Shown: positions 1 through 13,284, numbered from the stretch's first letter. The stretch is DNA of 64,000 nucleotides from Ceratopteris richardii (GCA_020310875.1 CM035444.1:15563317-15627316); one strand, 5' to 3'. The notes: a model not told the origin generated them from the sequence alone. A program made the numbers and translations.

Positions 1-2394
1 ACCAGTTGTTGAAAGAGAAAGCTCACCACTGATGAGAGTTTATGTTCTTGATTCTACAGATGGTGGAGCACCTCTTTCAATTCAACAATACTCTCAAGAG
101 TTCTTGCGGGAAATACAAGAAGAGAAATGGGCCAAGGAGAAGGATAATCCTCCTCCTATTCTTGAAATTGATGACCTTCATGATCAATTTCCCCAAGATC
201 CCATCTATTTATGGAGGTCTAGGAGAGCAACAAGAAGATGAAAGATTAGATTTTGAATCTAATTCTTTACAAGAGTTGCGACAGTTCAGAGGCCCATGGG
301 TAGCTGAATCTCTTCAGATCAAAGCTCCCACAATATTGGTAAGAAATGAAGACTCAGTGGTTCCAAGAAACACTGACATCGTGAAGAACACTAAGGTTGA
401 GTGTCATCTCACTTTAGAAGAGCTGCTCAAAGTAAAACCTGAGCTATGGAAACATGTGGCAGATCAGGTTCCAGAACTTGATTCCAATATGCAAAAAGCA
501 GGCTCTAAAAAGAAAGTTCCAAAAATACCTCTTGACAAAATAGGAGACATGAGTGAAGGTGAAGAAGGTAACACTTATCTTCCAACCACCTACCAAGGTT
601 ACACAACCAAAGCGATCATAGATTCAGGTGCAGGTATTGCAATTGCAACCAACTCCTTGTGGAAGCAATGGGAAAAACCGTATTGAGACCAACTAGAATG
701 AAGCTTCAAATGGCTTATGGCCATATTGAAAGACCTCTAGGATTGCTTGAAGGGATAACTCTAACCACTTGTGGTGTAGAGTTTAAGCACACCTTTGCTA
801 TATGTGACTTTGGTAAAAATAATTTCTATGAGATGATCCTAGGAAGTTCCTTCTTATGACAACTACAAACAGTACAAGATTGGGGAACCAACCCCTTATA
901 CTTGCAGCACTTAGGGGTCACAACAAAAGTAAATCTAAAAGATTATACCTTTAGAGATGTGCCACCCCTATAGTGGAATCCTATCCACAAGGTGCAAGAG
1001 GGTTCAATCTCTATGCATTCTGAAGGTTCTTTTGATCCATCCTGGATGCATGAAGATGTTCACTTGTGGATGTGCAAGGTCGCAGAGGAAGAGGAAAAGC
1101 ACTTAAAAGCAAGAGAATAAGGAACTTCCCAAGGAGAGAGATCGGTTAGAGACCCAGCCTACACACCAATGATCTTTCCAGATGAGGAATTTGAGCCTCG
1201 TGGTTGGTCAAAAATCTTAGCCACCATGGACATTGCTGTCAATGAAGAACAAATGGACACCTCATTGTGATGAGGAGGGTTATGATATTTCAGTGTTCAT
1301 GCGTCAACCTCTGCTAGAAGAATGTGACCCTAGTGATGTCATAGAAGAGGAAGAGAATGACAATGATCTAGAGTCCATTGTGATGGATAGTTGCTTTAAC
1401 ATAGAGAAGCACTATCTAGAAGATGTTGGAGTATTTAACCAAAAAGAAGAAGAACCTCTCACAAGCATCAAAACTCTAAATTCAAAGGATGGCAGTGAAG
1501 GTAGTCAAAAGAAAAAGAAAAGAAAAGTAGTGAAACAAGAAGAAGAAGAATCATTGTTCGAAGTACCTGAGAATTTCAAGAAATATGAAGTTGAGGATTG
1601 AAACATTTTGGTATGAATGCCTAAGAGAGAGGCCACCATAGGAGAAGCATATGGTAATAAAGAAAAGACCAAAAGAATTGTAGTAGCCATTGAAGGGAAC
1701 AAAGAGCGATGTACGTACATAGGAGAAGACCTAAGTGTAGAAGAAGAAGTAGAGCTTGTAGATTTATTAAGGGAATATAGGGACCTGTTTGCATGGAGCT
1801 ATAGAGACCTGAAGGGGGTAGATCCAAAGATTTTCTCTCATACAATTCCCATGATGGCTGATGCAAAACCCACCAAACAAAAGCCCTACATAGTGAATGG
1901 GTGTCCCCCATTGTAGTGGTGCCCAAGAAGAATGGAAAGTTGCGAGTGTGTATTAACCTTAAAAAAGTTAATGCTGCTATGATCAAAGATAGCTATCCCC
2001 TTCCAATCACTGAACACTTATTGGAGCATGTTGTGGGAAAGGAATTTTATAGCTTTCTTGATGGATTTTTTGGTTACAATCAAGTATCCATTTCCCCAAA
2101 AGATCAACACAAAACGGCTTTCGCCATAGAGTGGGAAATTTTTGCATTTCATGTGATGCCATTTGGTCTCACGAATGCGCCTGCAGCATTCCAAAGGCTC
2201 ATGTGTCACGTCTTCAAAGAGTTCTTGCGAAAGAGCTGAGAAGCATATGTGGATGATTTATGTGCTCATTCCCAAGAAAGAAGATACCACATCCTTGAGC
2301 TCAAATAGATCTTCAACAAGTGTAGAGAAGATCGAGTGTGTCTGAACCCTGAAAAGTGTGTGTTCATGGTGTCTCAAGGTAAAATCTTAGGTCA
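1..2394 (+). mobile_element. Gypsy-1, 5' segment (gag C-terminal part, protease, start of RT)
   Basis: Plus-strand Ty3/gypsy fossil whose start lies outside the window. The left part reads as the end of gag, followed near 610-860 by an aspartic protease region with the DSGAG active-site motif, then an acidic linker, then the first reverse-transcriptase blocks near 1,900-2,230 (VPKKNGKLRVCINLKKVN and MPFGLTNAPAAFQ). The frame is broken many times, so this is an old copy. The order gag-protease-RT and the protein sequence match the better preserved Gypsy-2 on the other strand at 31,161-50,140, so both belong to one family. Copia-1 is inserted at 2,394/2,395, and Gypsy-1 resumes at 8,115. Confidence 0.9.
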
Positions 2395-2693
2395 TGTTAC
2401 CGTTAGTGTCCATGTGAAAGGCCAAATGGCCATCAGACACTTCTTTGTATATGTTCTTTAATAAAACATATAGTGTCTTGGTTAGCCACATACTGTAAGT
2501 TCGACCGCATTTGTAAAACCTAAGAAGTCTGTCTTCGTGCTCCCTAGGTACTATGTTTTTCCTATGTATTCTACAGCCTCTATGTGGACTATCGTGTGCA
2601 GCCCTAGGAGCCCAATTTTCTACTCTCAGGATATCATTGTGCATCTCTCGAGAAGGAGAGTGCACTGTGGTGCATCACCATCAAATTACTTCA
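2395..2693 (+). repeat. Copia-1 5' LTR
   Basis: A 299-bp terminal repeat beginning TGTTA and ending TTCA. It matches 7,817-8,114 along its whole length with many scattered differences. Confidence 0.95.
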
Positions 2694-2900
2694 CTGATAT
2701 CAGAGCAATTTGATGCAAAAGCTTTGTTCCTTTTGTGCGAGCTAAGCAAACACACCCCCCCAGCTTTCTCCAAGGCTTACGATTAAGGCAGCGACCAAGG
2801 CATAGACCTTGGCATACCTTGTCATCTGAGTCACTGAAGTCACTGTTGGTGTCGTTGGCTATGCGCAAGTTGAGGACCTCAACGATCAAGGAAGATAGAG

Positions 2901-2962
2901 GTTCCCAGTACTTCCCAGAAGGTCACCCATCCTAGTACTATCCCCCTGGGAGCTCGCTTAAG
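2901..2962 (-). repeat. 5S rRNA-derived segment (A box, IE and C box) in the Copia-1 leader
   Basis: Read on the minus strand, this stretch contains TTAAGCGAGCT, then AGTACTAGGATGGGTGACC, then CTGGGAAGT. These are the A box, intermediate element and C box of plant 5S rRNA genes in the right order and nearly the right spacing. The 5' half of 5S rRNA is not present, so it is not a 5S gene. Cassandra-type TRIMs and 5S-derived SINEs are known to carry such segments. It lies between the 5' LTR and gag of Copia-1, antisense to it. Confidence 0.8.
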
Positions 2963-5900
2963 TGTGGCAATCTCTTGCCACCAAGCTACACTCTTGTGGT
3001 GTCTGAAGAAGGGGAATGACTAAGATTAACATTACCTTGAACATGTTTTGGTCCCTCAAAGCTTCATTCTTTTCTTTCAAAGCTTGTTTCTGAAGAATTT
3101 TTGGGGTGTCTTTTGGAGTCATTTTGGAGTACTTTTGCACATAGTTCTCTTCACACAGGTCCAGGAAAATCAAGAAGAGTATCCTTTGTACTTCTTCGAC
3201 AATAAATATCAACCTTTGGGGCTATGTTTTCAGCCACACTCATAAAACTACAGGTTTTGCAAAAGGTTTTCACTTTTGGTGGGAGTAGTCACTGCGAATT
3301 TATGCAGGTTTTTGAGCATAAAGCATGAGAGTTGATAGACACTTGTAGGTGTTGTTGGCTAGTTTTTGGGCTGTGCATTCAGCCTTTTAGTGTCGTTTAA
3401 CTGCATATATTGAGCACATACACACCATGTACGCTTCTGTGGATACCACTTATGTACATCCATGTGGTCATTGATATAGCGGTTATGTTTTTTGCATAAA
3501 GCCTTTTACATTTGATAAAGAGGGTAGTGGTGAGGTTTTCTTAGCTAGGAGACACCCAAATGTCGGGGTATCTTTGGTGATATAGGTGGAAGACTTACCC
3601 AGCCTCACCATAAGAGATGTATGATAGTTGTTCATAGATGCTCGATAAGCCTAGTTAGCTTCTATTGGGTAACTGATTATATGCAGTGGAGTCTGATTCA
3701 CTATGCAGGTAAACATGTCAGTACTTGAAGTTTTATGATATTTTGGCACTCATCACACTCTCATTTTGTAGAGGATACTCTAGCTAAATCTTTCTAGTTT
3801 TTTGGTTTTTGTCAAACTATACAATGGTCAATTTACTCCATTGATACACTTATTCATTAGTGTTTGGACTCTTCTAGCTCCATTATCATTCTATTCACTT
3901 CTCTACCATCATGGCATCAGAGGTCTCAAGCAAATCTGGTGGATCAGGGTCTAGTGCCAGTGTTCTGAGGAGGAGCTATAACTTGCACGGCAAAGATTTG
4001 AGATCCGAAAATTTGATGGCACAAACTTTGCTCTATGGAAGAATCAGATTAAAGATGTGCTGATTCAAAAGAGGCAATGGAGGTCAGTAAATGGGATTTC
4101 AAAGAAGCTTATTCACATGGATGAAGATGATTGGGATGAGTTAGATGAAATGGCCAGGTCTACCATTCATGTGCACCTGGCAGATAATGTTTACTTTACA
4201 GTATTAGACTGTGAAAGTGTAGAGGATCTTTGGAAGAATTTATGCAATACATATGGCAAAGAGACAACATCAAATAAAGTGTATCTGATGAGAAAATCAT
4301 ATGACCTTTGCATGAAGGATAGAAATAGTGTTGCTACTCATCTAAATGAGTTTGATTCTATATTCTCTCAGTTGCATGCTCAGAAAATGGTATGGATAAT
4401 GAAATGAAAGCAGTATGGCTATTATGCACCTTGCCATCATCATGGGATACATTTTGCACATGTAAACTCATGTACGATGACATATGTGGAGCACTCTTGA
4501 GTGAGGAGATTTGTAGAAAATCTATGGTTGGCACTGAGAGTGGAGATGCATATAATGTTCGTGATTCTTACCAAGGAAAGAATCAGCAATGTGGCGAAAG
4601 CAAGAACAAGGAAAAGAATGGTCAACGAAATAAGAGTAGAACTAAATCAAGGAAGAGGGATATCAAATGCCATTATTTTCATAAGAAAGGACATATGAAG
4701 AAATACTGTTATGCATCAAAGAATGCTAAAGGTAAAGGATAGAATTTTGATGGTCATGTTAAACAATTACCTTCACCATCTACTTCCACTGTGAAGATTT
4801 AAGAAATTAATGCTATTTTTGATGATGCGGATGTGTTGCCATTGATAGAACTGTACCAACTGAGCCTCTTATGGCTGAGTCTCTTTCCCACATGTGGTTG
4901 GTAGACTCTGATCCTTCTTTCCATGTGACACTGCATAGAGAATAGTTCTTTAAGTATGCAGCAAAGTCTCTTGGTACCATAAGACTTGGCGACTCTTACC
5001 ACCGTGATGTTGTGGGAATTGGAGATGTAGTTGTGCAATTCATTGATGGTTCAAAATTTACTATGCATAATGTATGCCATGTACCTTAGTTATCATGCAA
5101 TTTTATGTCAATTGGTCAACTTGATGAACTTGGTTACAAGGTGGTTTTCTATGCTCAGTCCTTTTCTATATCAAAGGGCAATATGGTTATTGCAAAAGGA
5201 ACCAAACTTGTTTCACTTTATCCTTTATTTGTATCATAGAGAGAACACTTGTTAGTTGTTATTGAACAACCTACGGCTTGTATTTGGCATGGTCCTTTGG
5301 GCCATATATCTCGTAGTGGAATGGAAAATCTTTCTCATTCTGGCTACTTACCTATGTTATCTTTCTCTGATTTTTCGTTTTGTGAGCATTGTCAATATGG
5401 AAAGCAAACCAGAAATGTGCATAGAAGGCACATTGACTCTTCAATTCAGCCTTTAGATCTCGTTCATACAGATGTGTGTGGTCTTATGCCCACTAGGTCC
5501 TTAGGTGGTTGTCTTTACTTTGTCACTTTCATAGATGATGCTACTAGAAAATTTTGGGTATATCCTATCAAATCCAAGGATGAAGTATTCCCTACTTTCG
5601 AAAAATGGCTTGCTTCAATTGAGACTGAAAAGTGAACTAAGCTTAAGGCTTTACGTTCAGATAATGGAGGTGAGTATACCTCACATGAATTCAGTCTTTT
5701 TTGTCAATCTAGAGGGATTCGTAGAGAGTTTACAGTTCCTTATACCCCACTACAAAATGTTGTAGTTGAAAGGATGAATAGAACTATTCAAGATAGAGTA
5801 CTTTCTATGTTGCATCATGCAAACCTCTCACAAGGTTTTTGGGCAGAAGCGGTATTGACTCCAGTTCATGTGATTAACATTTCACTTAGTATTGCCAAAG

Positions 5901-7816
5901 GTTTGAAAGTGGCACAAGAGTTATGGACAGGGAAGCCACCATATTATGATCATCTTCGAGTTTTTGCATGTGAAGCATATGTTCATATACCCAAGAATCT
6001 TAGACAAAAGTTGGACCATAAGTAAAAGAAATGCATTTTTCTTGGATATCATCGAGAAGGAAAATTTGGATATCGCTTATGGGATCCTGAAACACAATCA
6101 GTGATCAGAAGTAGTGATGCCATTTTCAATGAGTCTAAGATGCATAAAAAACTCATTAAAGAGGTTGAAGTGAGAAGAATGATGTTTGAGGATACTAGTC
6201 CTCTAGTTAGCATGCATAAAAATGTTGCACATAGGGACATTCAAGAGAATGTCTGATCAGATGAGTCTATAGATGTTTCTGTTCAGCAACCATTGAGATG
6301 CTCTGCACGTGTCTCACATCCACCTGATAGAAATGTTCTAGGTTTAGATTTCTTTATGCTAGCAGATGTCGGTGAGCCTTCTTGCTATAAAGAGGCTATG
6401 GGACAAAGGATCATGTCAAGTGGGAGTGTGCCATGAAGAGTGAGCTGGATTCTTCTCTCTAGTGGTCAAGATAACTACCCTGTGCATGTTGCTTGGATTC
6501 GTTGCAATGGAGGACTTAGAGGTAGTCCAAATGGATGTGAAAACTGCTTTCTTGCATGGAGATCTTACAGATGAGATCTATATGGAACAACTAGACCGTT
6601 ATGTAGTTCCTAGCATTTATGAGGTCTCAAGGCTATTCTCGAAGCAATTTGGATCATTGTCTCTACCCAAAGAGATGCTCAGATGGTAGCTTGATATGCT
6701 TGATACTTTATGTCGATGATATGTTGATTGCTGGGCAGTCCTTTTATGACTTATCAATTCTGAAAAAGAATTTTAGCAAGATATTTGATATGAAGGATTT
6801 GGGGGATGCCAAACATATTCTTGGCATGCCCATTACTTGTGATAGGAGTAAAAGATGCATATACTTGTCTCAAAGTGAGTACATATCCAAATTACTTCAC
6901 ATGTTCAATATGTAGGGTGGAAAGGTATTGAATATACCTTTATCCACATATGTGAAATCGAGCAAGGATGATTGCCCGAAATCAGATGAGGAAAAGGAAT
7001 TCATGACCAAAATTCCCTATCAGTCTGCAGTTGGTAGTCTCATGTATGCTATGGTAGCTACGAGGCCAGGCATTGCATTTGCAGTGGGAGTTGTGAGCAT
7101 ATATATATATCTAATCCTGGCAAGAAACATTGGGAAGTAGTCAAGATGATTTTAAGATATCTGAATGGCACCAAGGGCAAGTGTTTATGCTTAGGTAGAG
7201 GGAAAGCATCCGTTATTAGTTACACAGATTCTGACTATGCTGGTTGTGTAGACAATCGTAAGTCTACATCAAGGTACATTTTTCATTTTGCTAGAGGTGC
7301 TATCTCTTGGAGATCTCGTCTTCAAGAATGTATAGCTATTTCCACCACAAAAGTAGAGTATGTTGTAGCAAGTGAGGCATGTAAGGAAGCATTGTGTCTT
7401 TCACATCTTGCTTGTGATATGGGTTACCTCAACATGTACCTCGTTTGCTCAGTGACAGTCAGAGTGCCATTGCTTTGGCTAAGAATCTGGTCTATCATGC
7501 AAAGACCAAGCACATTGAAGTGAGGTATCACTTCATTAGAGATTTCTTAGCCACTGAGTTCATTATTCTTGAGAAGGTTGACACTCAAGATAATGGTGTA
7601 GATGCTTTGACTAAGGCTCTACCATAGGATAGCTTTCGACACTGCTCTCACTTGATGGCGGTTACTTGATTCATGATCTTACACAGTCACTTGTATACTG
7701 TGTAACATGCCCATCAGGTGGGAGTTATAGTTTGTATACTTACACTCAGGTTTTCTTTATCATTCTTTATTTTTCTCCCATAGTTACTTTGGCCATATTG
7801 ACCTTTAGTGGGAGAT

Positions 7817-8114
7817 TGTTATCCTTAGTGTCCATATGAAAGGCCAAATGGCCACTAGACACTTCTTTGTATATGTTCTTTAATAAAACATATAGTGGCC
7901 TGGTCAGCCATAGACTATAAGTTCGACTGCATCTGTAAGACCTAAGAAGTCTATCTTCGTGCTCCCTCTGTATTGTATTTTTCCTGAATATTTTGTAGCC
8001 TCTGTGCAGAGTATCGTGCATGGTCCTAGGAGCTCAGTCTTCTACTATGAGGATATCGTTGTGCAGCTCTCAAGAAGGAGAGTGCACTATGGTGCATGCC
8101 ATCGAATTGCTTCA
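7817..8114 (+). repeat. Copia-1 3' LTR
   Basis: A 298-bp copy of the LTR at 2,395-2,693. It is preceded by the purine-rich AGTGGGAGAT and followed by the target duplication GGTCA. Confidence 0.95.
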
Positions 8115-11100
8115 GGTCATATTGTTTCTAAGAATGGAATATCAACTGATGAGGACAAAGTAAGAGCCATAGCCAAGTTGCCAAGGTCAAGGAATGTTAA
8201 AGAGGTACAAGCCTTCATGGGTCATTGTGGATATTTTTGCAGGTCTATCCACATGTATGCAATCATAACAAAGCCTCTTTATGCCTTGTTTACAAATTTT
8301 TGGTGGAATGATGAATGGGAAAAATCCTTCAATGAGCTAAAAAGATGTTTGTGCATAGCACCAATACTAACCACTCCTGATTGGAATAAACCATTTCATG
8401 TCCATGTGGATGCATCCAATCACGCCATAAGATGTGTGCTAGCACAATCCACAAGTGAAAGAAATCTAGATTTGCCTATAGCATACGCTAGCAGACAGCC
8501 AAACAAAGCTGAATGAGACTATACCACGACCGAGCAAGAAGGCTTAGGCATGATATATGCCGTGAAGAAATTTAGACACTACCTATTGGCCAACAAGTTT
8601 AAGTTTTTCACTAATCATCAAGATTTATTATACTTGGTCAATAAACCTTGCAATATAGGACGCTTAGTAAGATGGTTCCTTTTACTAATGGAATATGAAT
8701 TTGCGGTTGTTGTTAGGAAAGGTAGAACCCACCTCGCTGCGGATCACCTTTCTCGTATCACTTCACGAGAGTCACCGCAAGGAGTCTCGGATGAACCACC
8801 TGACGTGTATCTGTTCAATTTAGAAGTTGTTCCCAAATGGGCAAATAAGTTGGTACCTATCCTAACCTTTGGACCTGCAAATAAGAATGTGAAGATGAAC
8901 AAAGAAGAAATTGTAAGATCACAAAAGTATCAAATATTGGCAGGAAGTATGTAGAAACAAGATACAGAGGGTGTACTAGCTTGTTGTGTCAAGGAAGATG
9001 AACATAGTAGTTGGTTGCAACAAGCCCATGAAGGATTGCTCAAAAATCACTATTCTAAACAGCAAACATTGTAGAATTTGAAACGTTTAGGAGTGTATTG
9101 GCCTAGTATGGATAAAGAAATACATGAGTGGATTAAGAATTGTTAAGTGTGCCAGGAAAAATCCCTAGTGGAGCATGCCACCCTTTATCACGTGTCGTTA
9201 ATTCCATAATGGAGTGCTCCATTGATAGAATTTATGAGATCAGGAACACTACCCAACGAGGCTATTCTAGCAAGGAAACAAAGCATGGAGCAAGAGGCTT
9301 AGGATTATGCCTTAGTAGGAGATAACCTATACCAAAGAGACAAGGATGGTTTCTTAAGACTATGCATTGAGGAATCAGACTATTTGAAAGTCTTAGAAAC
9401 TACACACAGTGGCATTGCAAGTGGACACTTCGGTCCTGATCGAATAATTAAGATCATTCTATTCTCAGGACTTTGGTGTCCAATTCTTCATGTGGATGCA
9501 CATGCCTATGTGAAGAGATGTGACACATGCCAACATGCACAATATCCAATTAGAAAAGACGAGATGCCTTTGAGGCCAATGATGGAAGGATGCACATTTT
9601 CAAAGTGGGGTATAGGCTTTGTAGGTCCTATCAACCCCCCAGCTAGAAACTCCCATGCAGAGTACATTATTGTAGCCACAGATTACCTTACCAAGTGGGT
9701 AGAAGTAAAAGCCACAACAAAGAATGATGCTCAGATTACAACTAAGTTCTTATTTGAGAATGTGTTCACTAGATATGGGTTACCAATAGAGTTAGTAAAT
9801 GATAGAGGTACGCACTTCTTGAACGAAGTTATTGAAAACCTTGTCCAAGAATTCTTGGTGATACACAAGAAGTTTGCCCCCTATCATCCACAAGCTAACA
9901 GACAAGCCGAGAGCACAAATAAGATCTTATGTAATGTATTGACAAAACTCGTAAACAATAAGCACTCTGATTGGGATACGCAACTTCATCATGCTGTGTG
10001 GGCTTATCGAGTTGCCTTTAAAACGGTACTCAATGCCACCCCATTTCAGATGGTCTTTGGACAGAATATTGTGCTACCATTAAATTTCCTAATCCCAGCT
10101 TTAAAAGTAGCACAAGAGTATGAGTGGAATGGACACGAGTTGCCCTCTAGGATCTTTGATCTAGAATGCTTAGGTGAGACAAGACTACAAGCAAGAGCAG
10201 GCATCTATGCGGAAAAGAAAAGACAAAAAGCTTATTTTGATGCACACATCAAGGATAAAGGATTGAAAGAGGGAGACCTAGTGTTGATTTATACATTCAA
10301 ACAACATGCTCATAAGTTGGAAAAAAGAGGATATGAACCCATGTCATTAATAGAGTTTCCGCTAGTGGTGCGGTTCAATTGGCCACTCTAGAGGGTGACA
10401 TCTTGCCAAACTATATTAGTGGTTGGCGAGTCAAGCTATATCAAGAACCTCTTACACAGGATATGCTAAGGAGACTCCACACTGCTAAGAAGCAAAAAGA
10501 AAAAAGAGATAAGGGTTAGAAAAGAAGCATAGGCAGCGGCCAAAGAGCGCATTAGGAAAAATAAATTAATGCGACTAGGCCTAGATGTCCATCCTAAAGC
10601 CCCATGATATCACATGGCCATGTGCCAAACATAAGGTGCAATTGATTCTTGAATAATTGACCAATGTTCCTTTGTGACCTTAGAGGTAGGACACGGAGAG
10701 AATGTAAGGACTGTGAGAACATTGATTGACTCAGGTGAAGCAACTAGTGCAATTAGACTTTCATACTGCCAAGACTTGCAATTGAACATCAATCCCATAG
10801 AAGCCTATCTCATAGGATTGGAAGGTGTGGAAACCCCTTGTTTCGACATAGAGCTTCCCATCTATCTTCAAGATGTTCCAATGAGAGTCAAAATGCTAGT
10901 GTGTCAAGATGAGGATCTTATGAAACCACTTGTCTTGGATCAAGATTGGATCTATGACCATTCTGACAACTTAAACCTAAAAAGTCAACTTCTTCAAGTT
11001 TGGGTACATGAACAATGCATTAGATTAGAATTAGAGAACTGCATGCTCACAAATCTAGGTATCACACATTCTCATTCTCTTAGTTCTTCTAAGACTAATA

Positions 11101-11900
11101 TTATAGAAGAAGATGTTGTATTTGTCAAAAGCTCTATGATGCAGAAGGAGTCAATCATGGAAGAACATGCTCGAAGATGAGTGGATCTCGCTTCTTCTTC
11201 AAAGACTAATGCAACCACAGTAGTTCCACCACAAAGGTAAGCACAATAGTTCAAGAAAAATGCTATATCAAATACAAAGACACCATTCAACAACAAAGCA
11301 GTTCCGGGCATGAAGCAGATCTGGGTACAAAAGGGAGGACAACCATCGGCCTTGCCCCCACAATTCCTATCCAGGCAAGCCAACCAAGCCAAAAGACGAA
11401 CGAAGAAACTAGGACAAGCTCAACCACAAGGTATCCGACAAGTTTGGGTGCCTAAGAAATTAGCTACAATTCAACAATGACAATTACAAATATGGGTACC
11501 CAAGAAGCTCTTACACACACAACAACATATGCTCACCCACATGAGAAAAGTCTCAACAAAGAAGCCAAGGCGAGGCAAGGGTCAAAACCAAACACCAAGA
11601 CTAAGACCAGAACAACTCACCTCTTCAACAAGAGTCAAAAGACTAGCAACAATGGTATGGGTATGGAAGCCAAAAGCACTAATAGCCCCCCCAGAACCAA
11701 AGAAGCAACCACGAGGGATACAAAATTTAAGAAACCATCTGAAGTTGAAGAAGCTCAAGGTGATCTCTATGCAGCTGAACATGGTTCTCAAATGGATCCC
11801 TATAAGGAATGAGCATTTGTCATCTCGACGTCCAATGGACACCTCTAAGTATAGCCTGCATCAACATCCCCAAGTAACGTAAGAAGCCTTGATGTGCGAC
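8115..11900 (+). mobile_element. Gypsy-1, 3' segment (RT end, RNase H, integrase, second protease-like domain, tail)
   Basis: Continuation of Gypsy-1 after the Copia-1 insertion. Parts in order: RT thumb region (8,115-8,390), RNase H from about 8,397 (HVHVDASNHAI), integrase zinc region and core at about 9,380-10,390 (CDTCQ, then ATDYLTKWVEV, NDRGTHFLNE and HPQANRQAES), then a second retropepsin-like domain at about 10,674-11,180. The low-complexity tail to about 11,880 repeats a WVPKK-like motif. The copy is broken, with roughly ten or more breaks over the whole element. The 3' LTR was not identified, so the right boundary is approximate. Confidence 0.88.
10674..11180 (+). mobile_element. 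Gypsy-1 second retropepsin-like domain downstream of integrase
   Basis: This open frame lies after the integrase, where plant Ty3/gypsy elements normally have at most a chromodomain. It reads TLIDSGEATSAIRLSY, followed by ETPCFDIELPIYLQDVPM and LVLDQDWIYDH. The pattern hydrophobic-D-S-G then a flap-like hydrophobic strand then LGxDW-like is that of retropepsins. The canonical protease of the same element lies upstream of RT at about 610-860, so this is a second one. The same domain is present in the same place in Gypsy-2 (36,450-36,850). The fold is inferred from motifs by eye. Confidence 0.7.
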
Positions 11901-12118
11901 AATCATGTGCCTTTGGCATAACCTTGTCTTTTGCACCATTCAGGTCATGCATTTCCAAAGTATGGATTAATATAGGGCCACATTACATGACCATGCATAG
12001 ACACATTTGAGGAATCCTAGGCACATGAGACACATTCGACATATGTAAATTATTTTACTGATACTAACATCTTTCTTCTTGTTTGGTGACATTGTCTCAA
12101 AGAAAAAAGAAAGAGAGA

Positions 12119-12582
12119 TTGCTTGTTCCCAGGTTTGGCTCATGGAACATGAATGAGTCATGCTTAGTTGAAGGTGGAATTGTTGATGACTGGGCATTTA
12201 TCAGTTTGGATAGAAGTGTGTCTCGGCTAGCAGACGATATTATTGATGCCTTATCTGGTAGATGTCCAGTACTTGGCATGAACATGGCATCCACAACTAT
12301 TGTTCCCCTTTACCATGGTAGCAGGGAAGAGCTTGAAGGTCCTCAACTTGACCGATGCTTACCTACTGTATGTACGAGAGCATCCAAGGAGATATTTGCA
12401 AGGGGTAGTTCTAGTACCGTGCAAATCCTTGTATGTATATTGGGTGAGAAGACTCTTGCTTATGGTGAGCTATAGAGAATATATGAAACTAAGCTTGGTG
12501 TAGTTGCCCAATGCTGTTTTTAGAGGATATAAAGAAATCCAATTCTCAGTATTTGGAAAATGTTGCTTTGAAGAGAGGGGAT
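12119..12582 (+). pseudogene. Argonaute MID-region fragment (decayed)
   Basis: The frame reads GSWNMNESCLVEGGIVDDWA, then QILVCILGEKTLAYGEL, then YETKLGVVAQCC, then NSQYLENVALK. These correspond in order to the plant Argonaute linker/MID blocks (GQWNMxxKxxVxGGxVxxWA, LQLLIVxL, CETxLGxVxQCC, NSQYLxNVALKIN). The ETKLGVV spelling leans toward the AGO2/3/7 group, but I am not sure. An in-frame TAG at 12,473-12,475 interrupts it, and the last block is in a shifted frame after about 12,525. PAZ and the PIWI catalytic domain are absent. Imperfectly repeated sequence flanks it (about 11,949-12,004 and 12,836-12,893), so it may have been copied into the 3' region of Gypsy-1 rather than being a leftover of a resident gene. 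Confidence 0.75.
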
Positions 12583-13284
12583 AGGACCAAGCGCTCGATG
12601 AATCTCATCAATAGACCATCAACAAGGGCATTCATCGACAATGATAGACCAGCCCATGGTCCATCACAATGACGGGTGTACAACACAAAGAGATAAACAT
12701 CGATCGACCATTCACCATGGTAAGAATCCTTACTTTGGAAACACCATAACCATGATAGATTAGGAAACCTCTTCATCAGCATACCCTTGAGCATTTAGCT
12801 CAAGACCTCCACTTTTCGGACCACACTTCTTCCAATGCATTTTTCAAGTATGCATGCATACGGCCACATCACAAGGCCATGCACAAGGCACATACTTTTT
12901 TCAACCCATGCACTCACACACTAACCCATCACTCATTATGGGTTACGAGTACTTGGCAGGACCACTATGAATATCATCTTTAAAAGATCTAGAGGACAAT
13001 AAGGTTACAACAACAATAACAACGAAGCAATTCACCACCAATAGCTACTCCAAATCAACATGAACAACCTCTTTTGAGCACCTAGCAACTTTTGCAATTG
13101 ATGCAAGAATCCAAGGGCTAAGTACATATCGAGGGACTACAACTTACAAAGGCTCGCAGTGACAAATGAAGAACTATACAACCAACCCTGCTACGTTTGG
13201 AAGATAGATGGCCCTTGTTCATACAAGATGGACACTACCTCTTAAAGCGCTACATGGAACAACCACTACAACAAGGGTTTGTCG
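12583..13284. other. Non-coding stretch between Argonaute fragment and repeat R
   Basis: I see no gene here. About 12,836-12,893 imperfectly repeats 11,949-12,004. The rest may be degraded 3' sequence of Gypsy-1. Confidence 0.5.

Larger units (their letters stand above)
2395..8114 (+). mobile_element. Copia-1, full-length but decayed Ty1/copia element inserted in Gypsy-1
   Basis: Both LTRs are recognisable (2,395-2,693 and 7,817-8,114), start TG and end CA, and are flanked by the duplicated 5-mer GGTCA (2,390-2,394 and 8,115-8,119). A primer-binding site like that for initiator Met tRNA (TGATATCAGAGC) follows the 5' LTR and a purine tract precedes the 3' LTR. Parts in order: gag from about 3,911 with a CCHC knuckle (CHYFHKKGHMKKYC, about 4,668-4,710), integrase zinc region and core (about 5,280-5,970), RT with YVDDM (about 6,400-6,910), and RNase H to about 7,627. 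The LTRs differ from one another by more than a tenth by eye and the frames carry about ten breaks, so it is old. It inserted after Gypsy-1. Confidence 0.95.

Noticed and set aside
2901-2962. Functional 5S rRNA gene
   Set aside because: The 5' half of 5S rRNA is missing.
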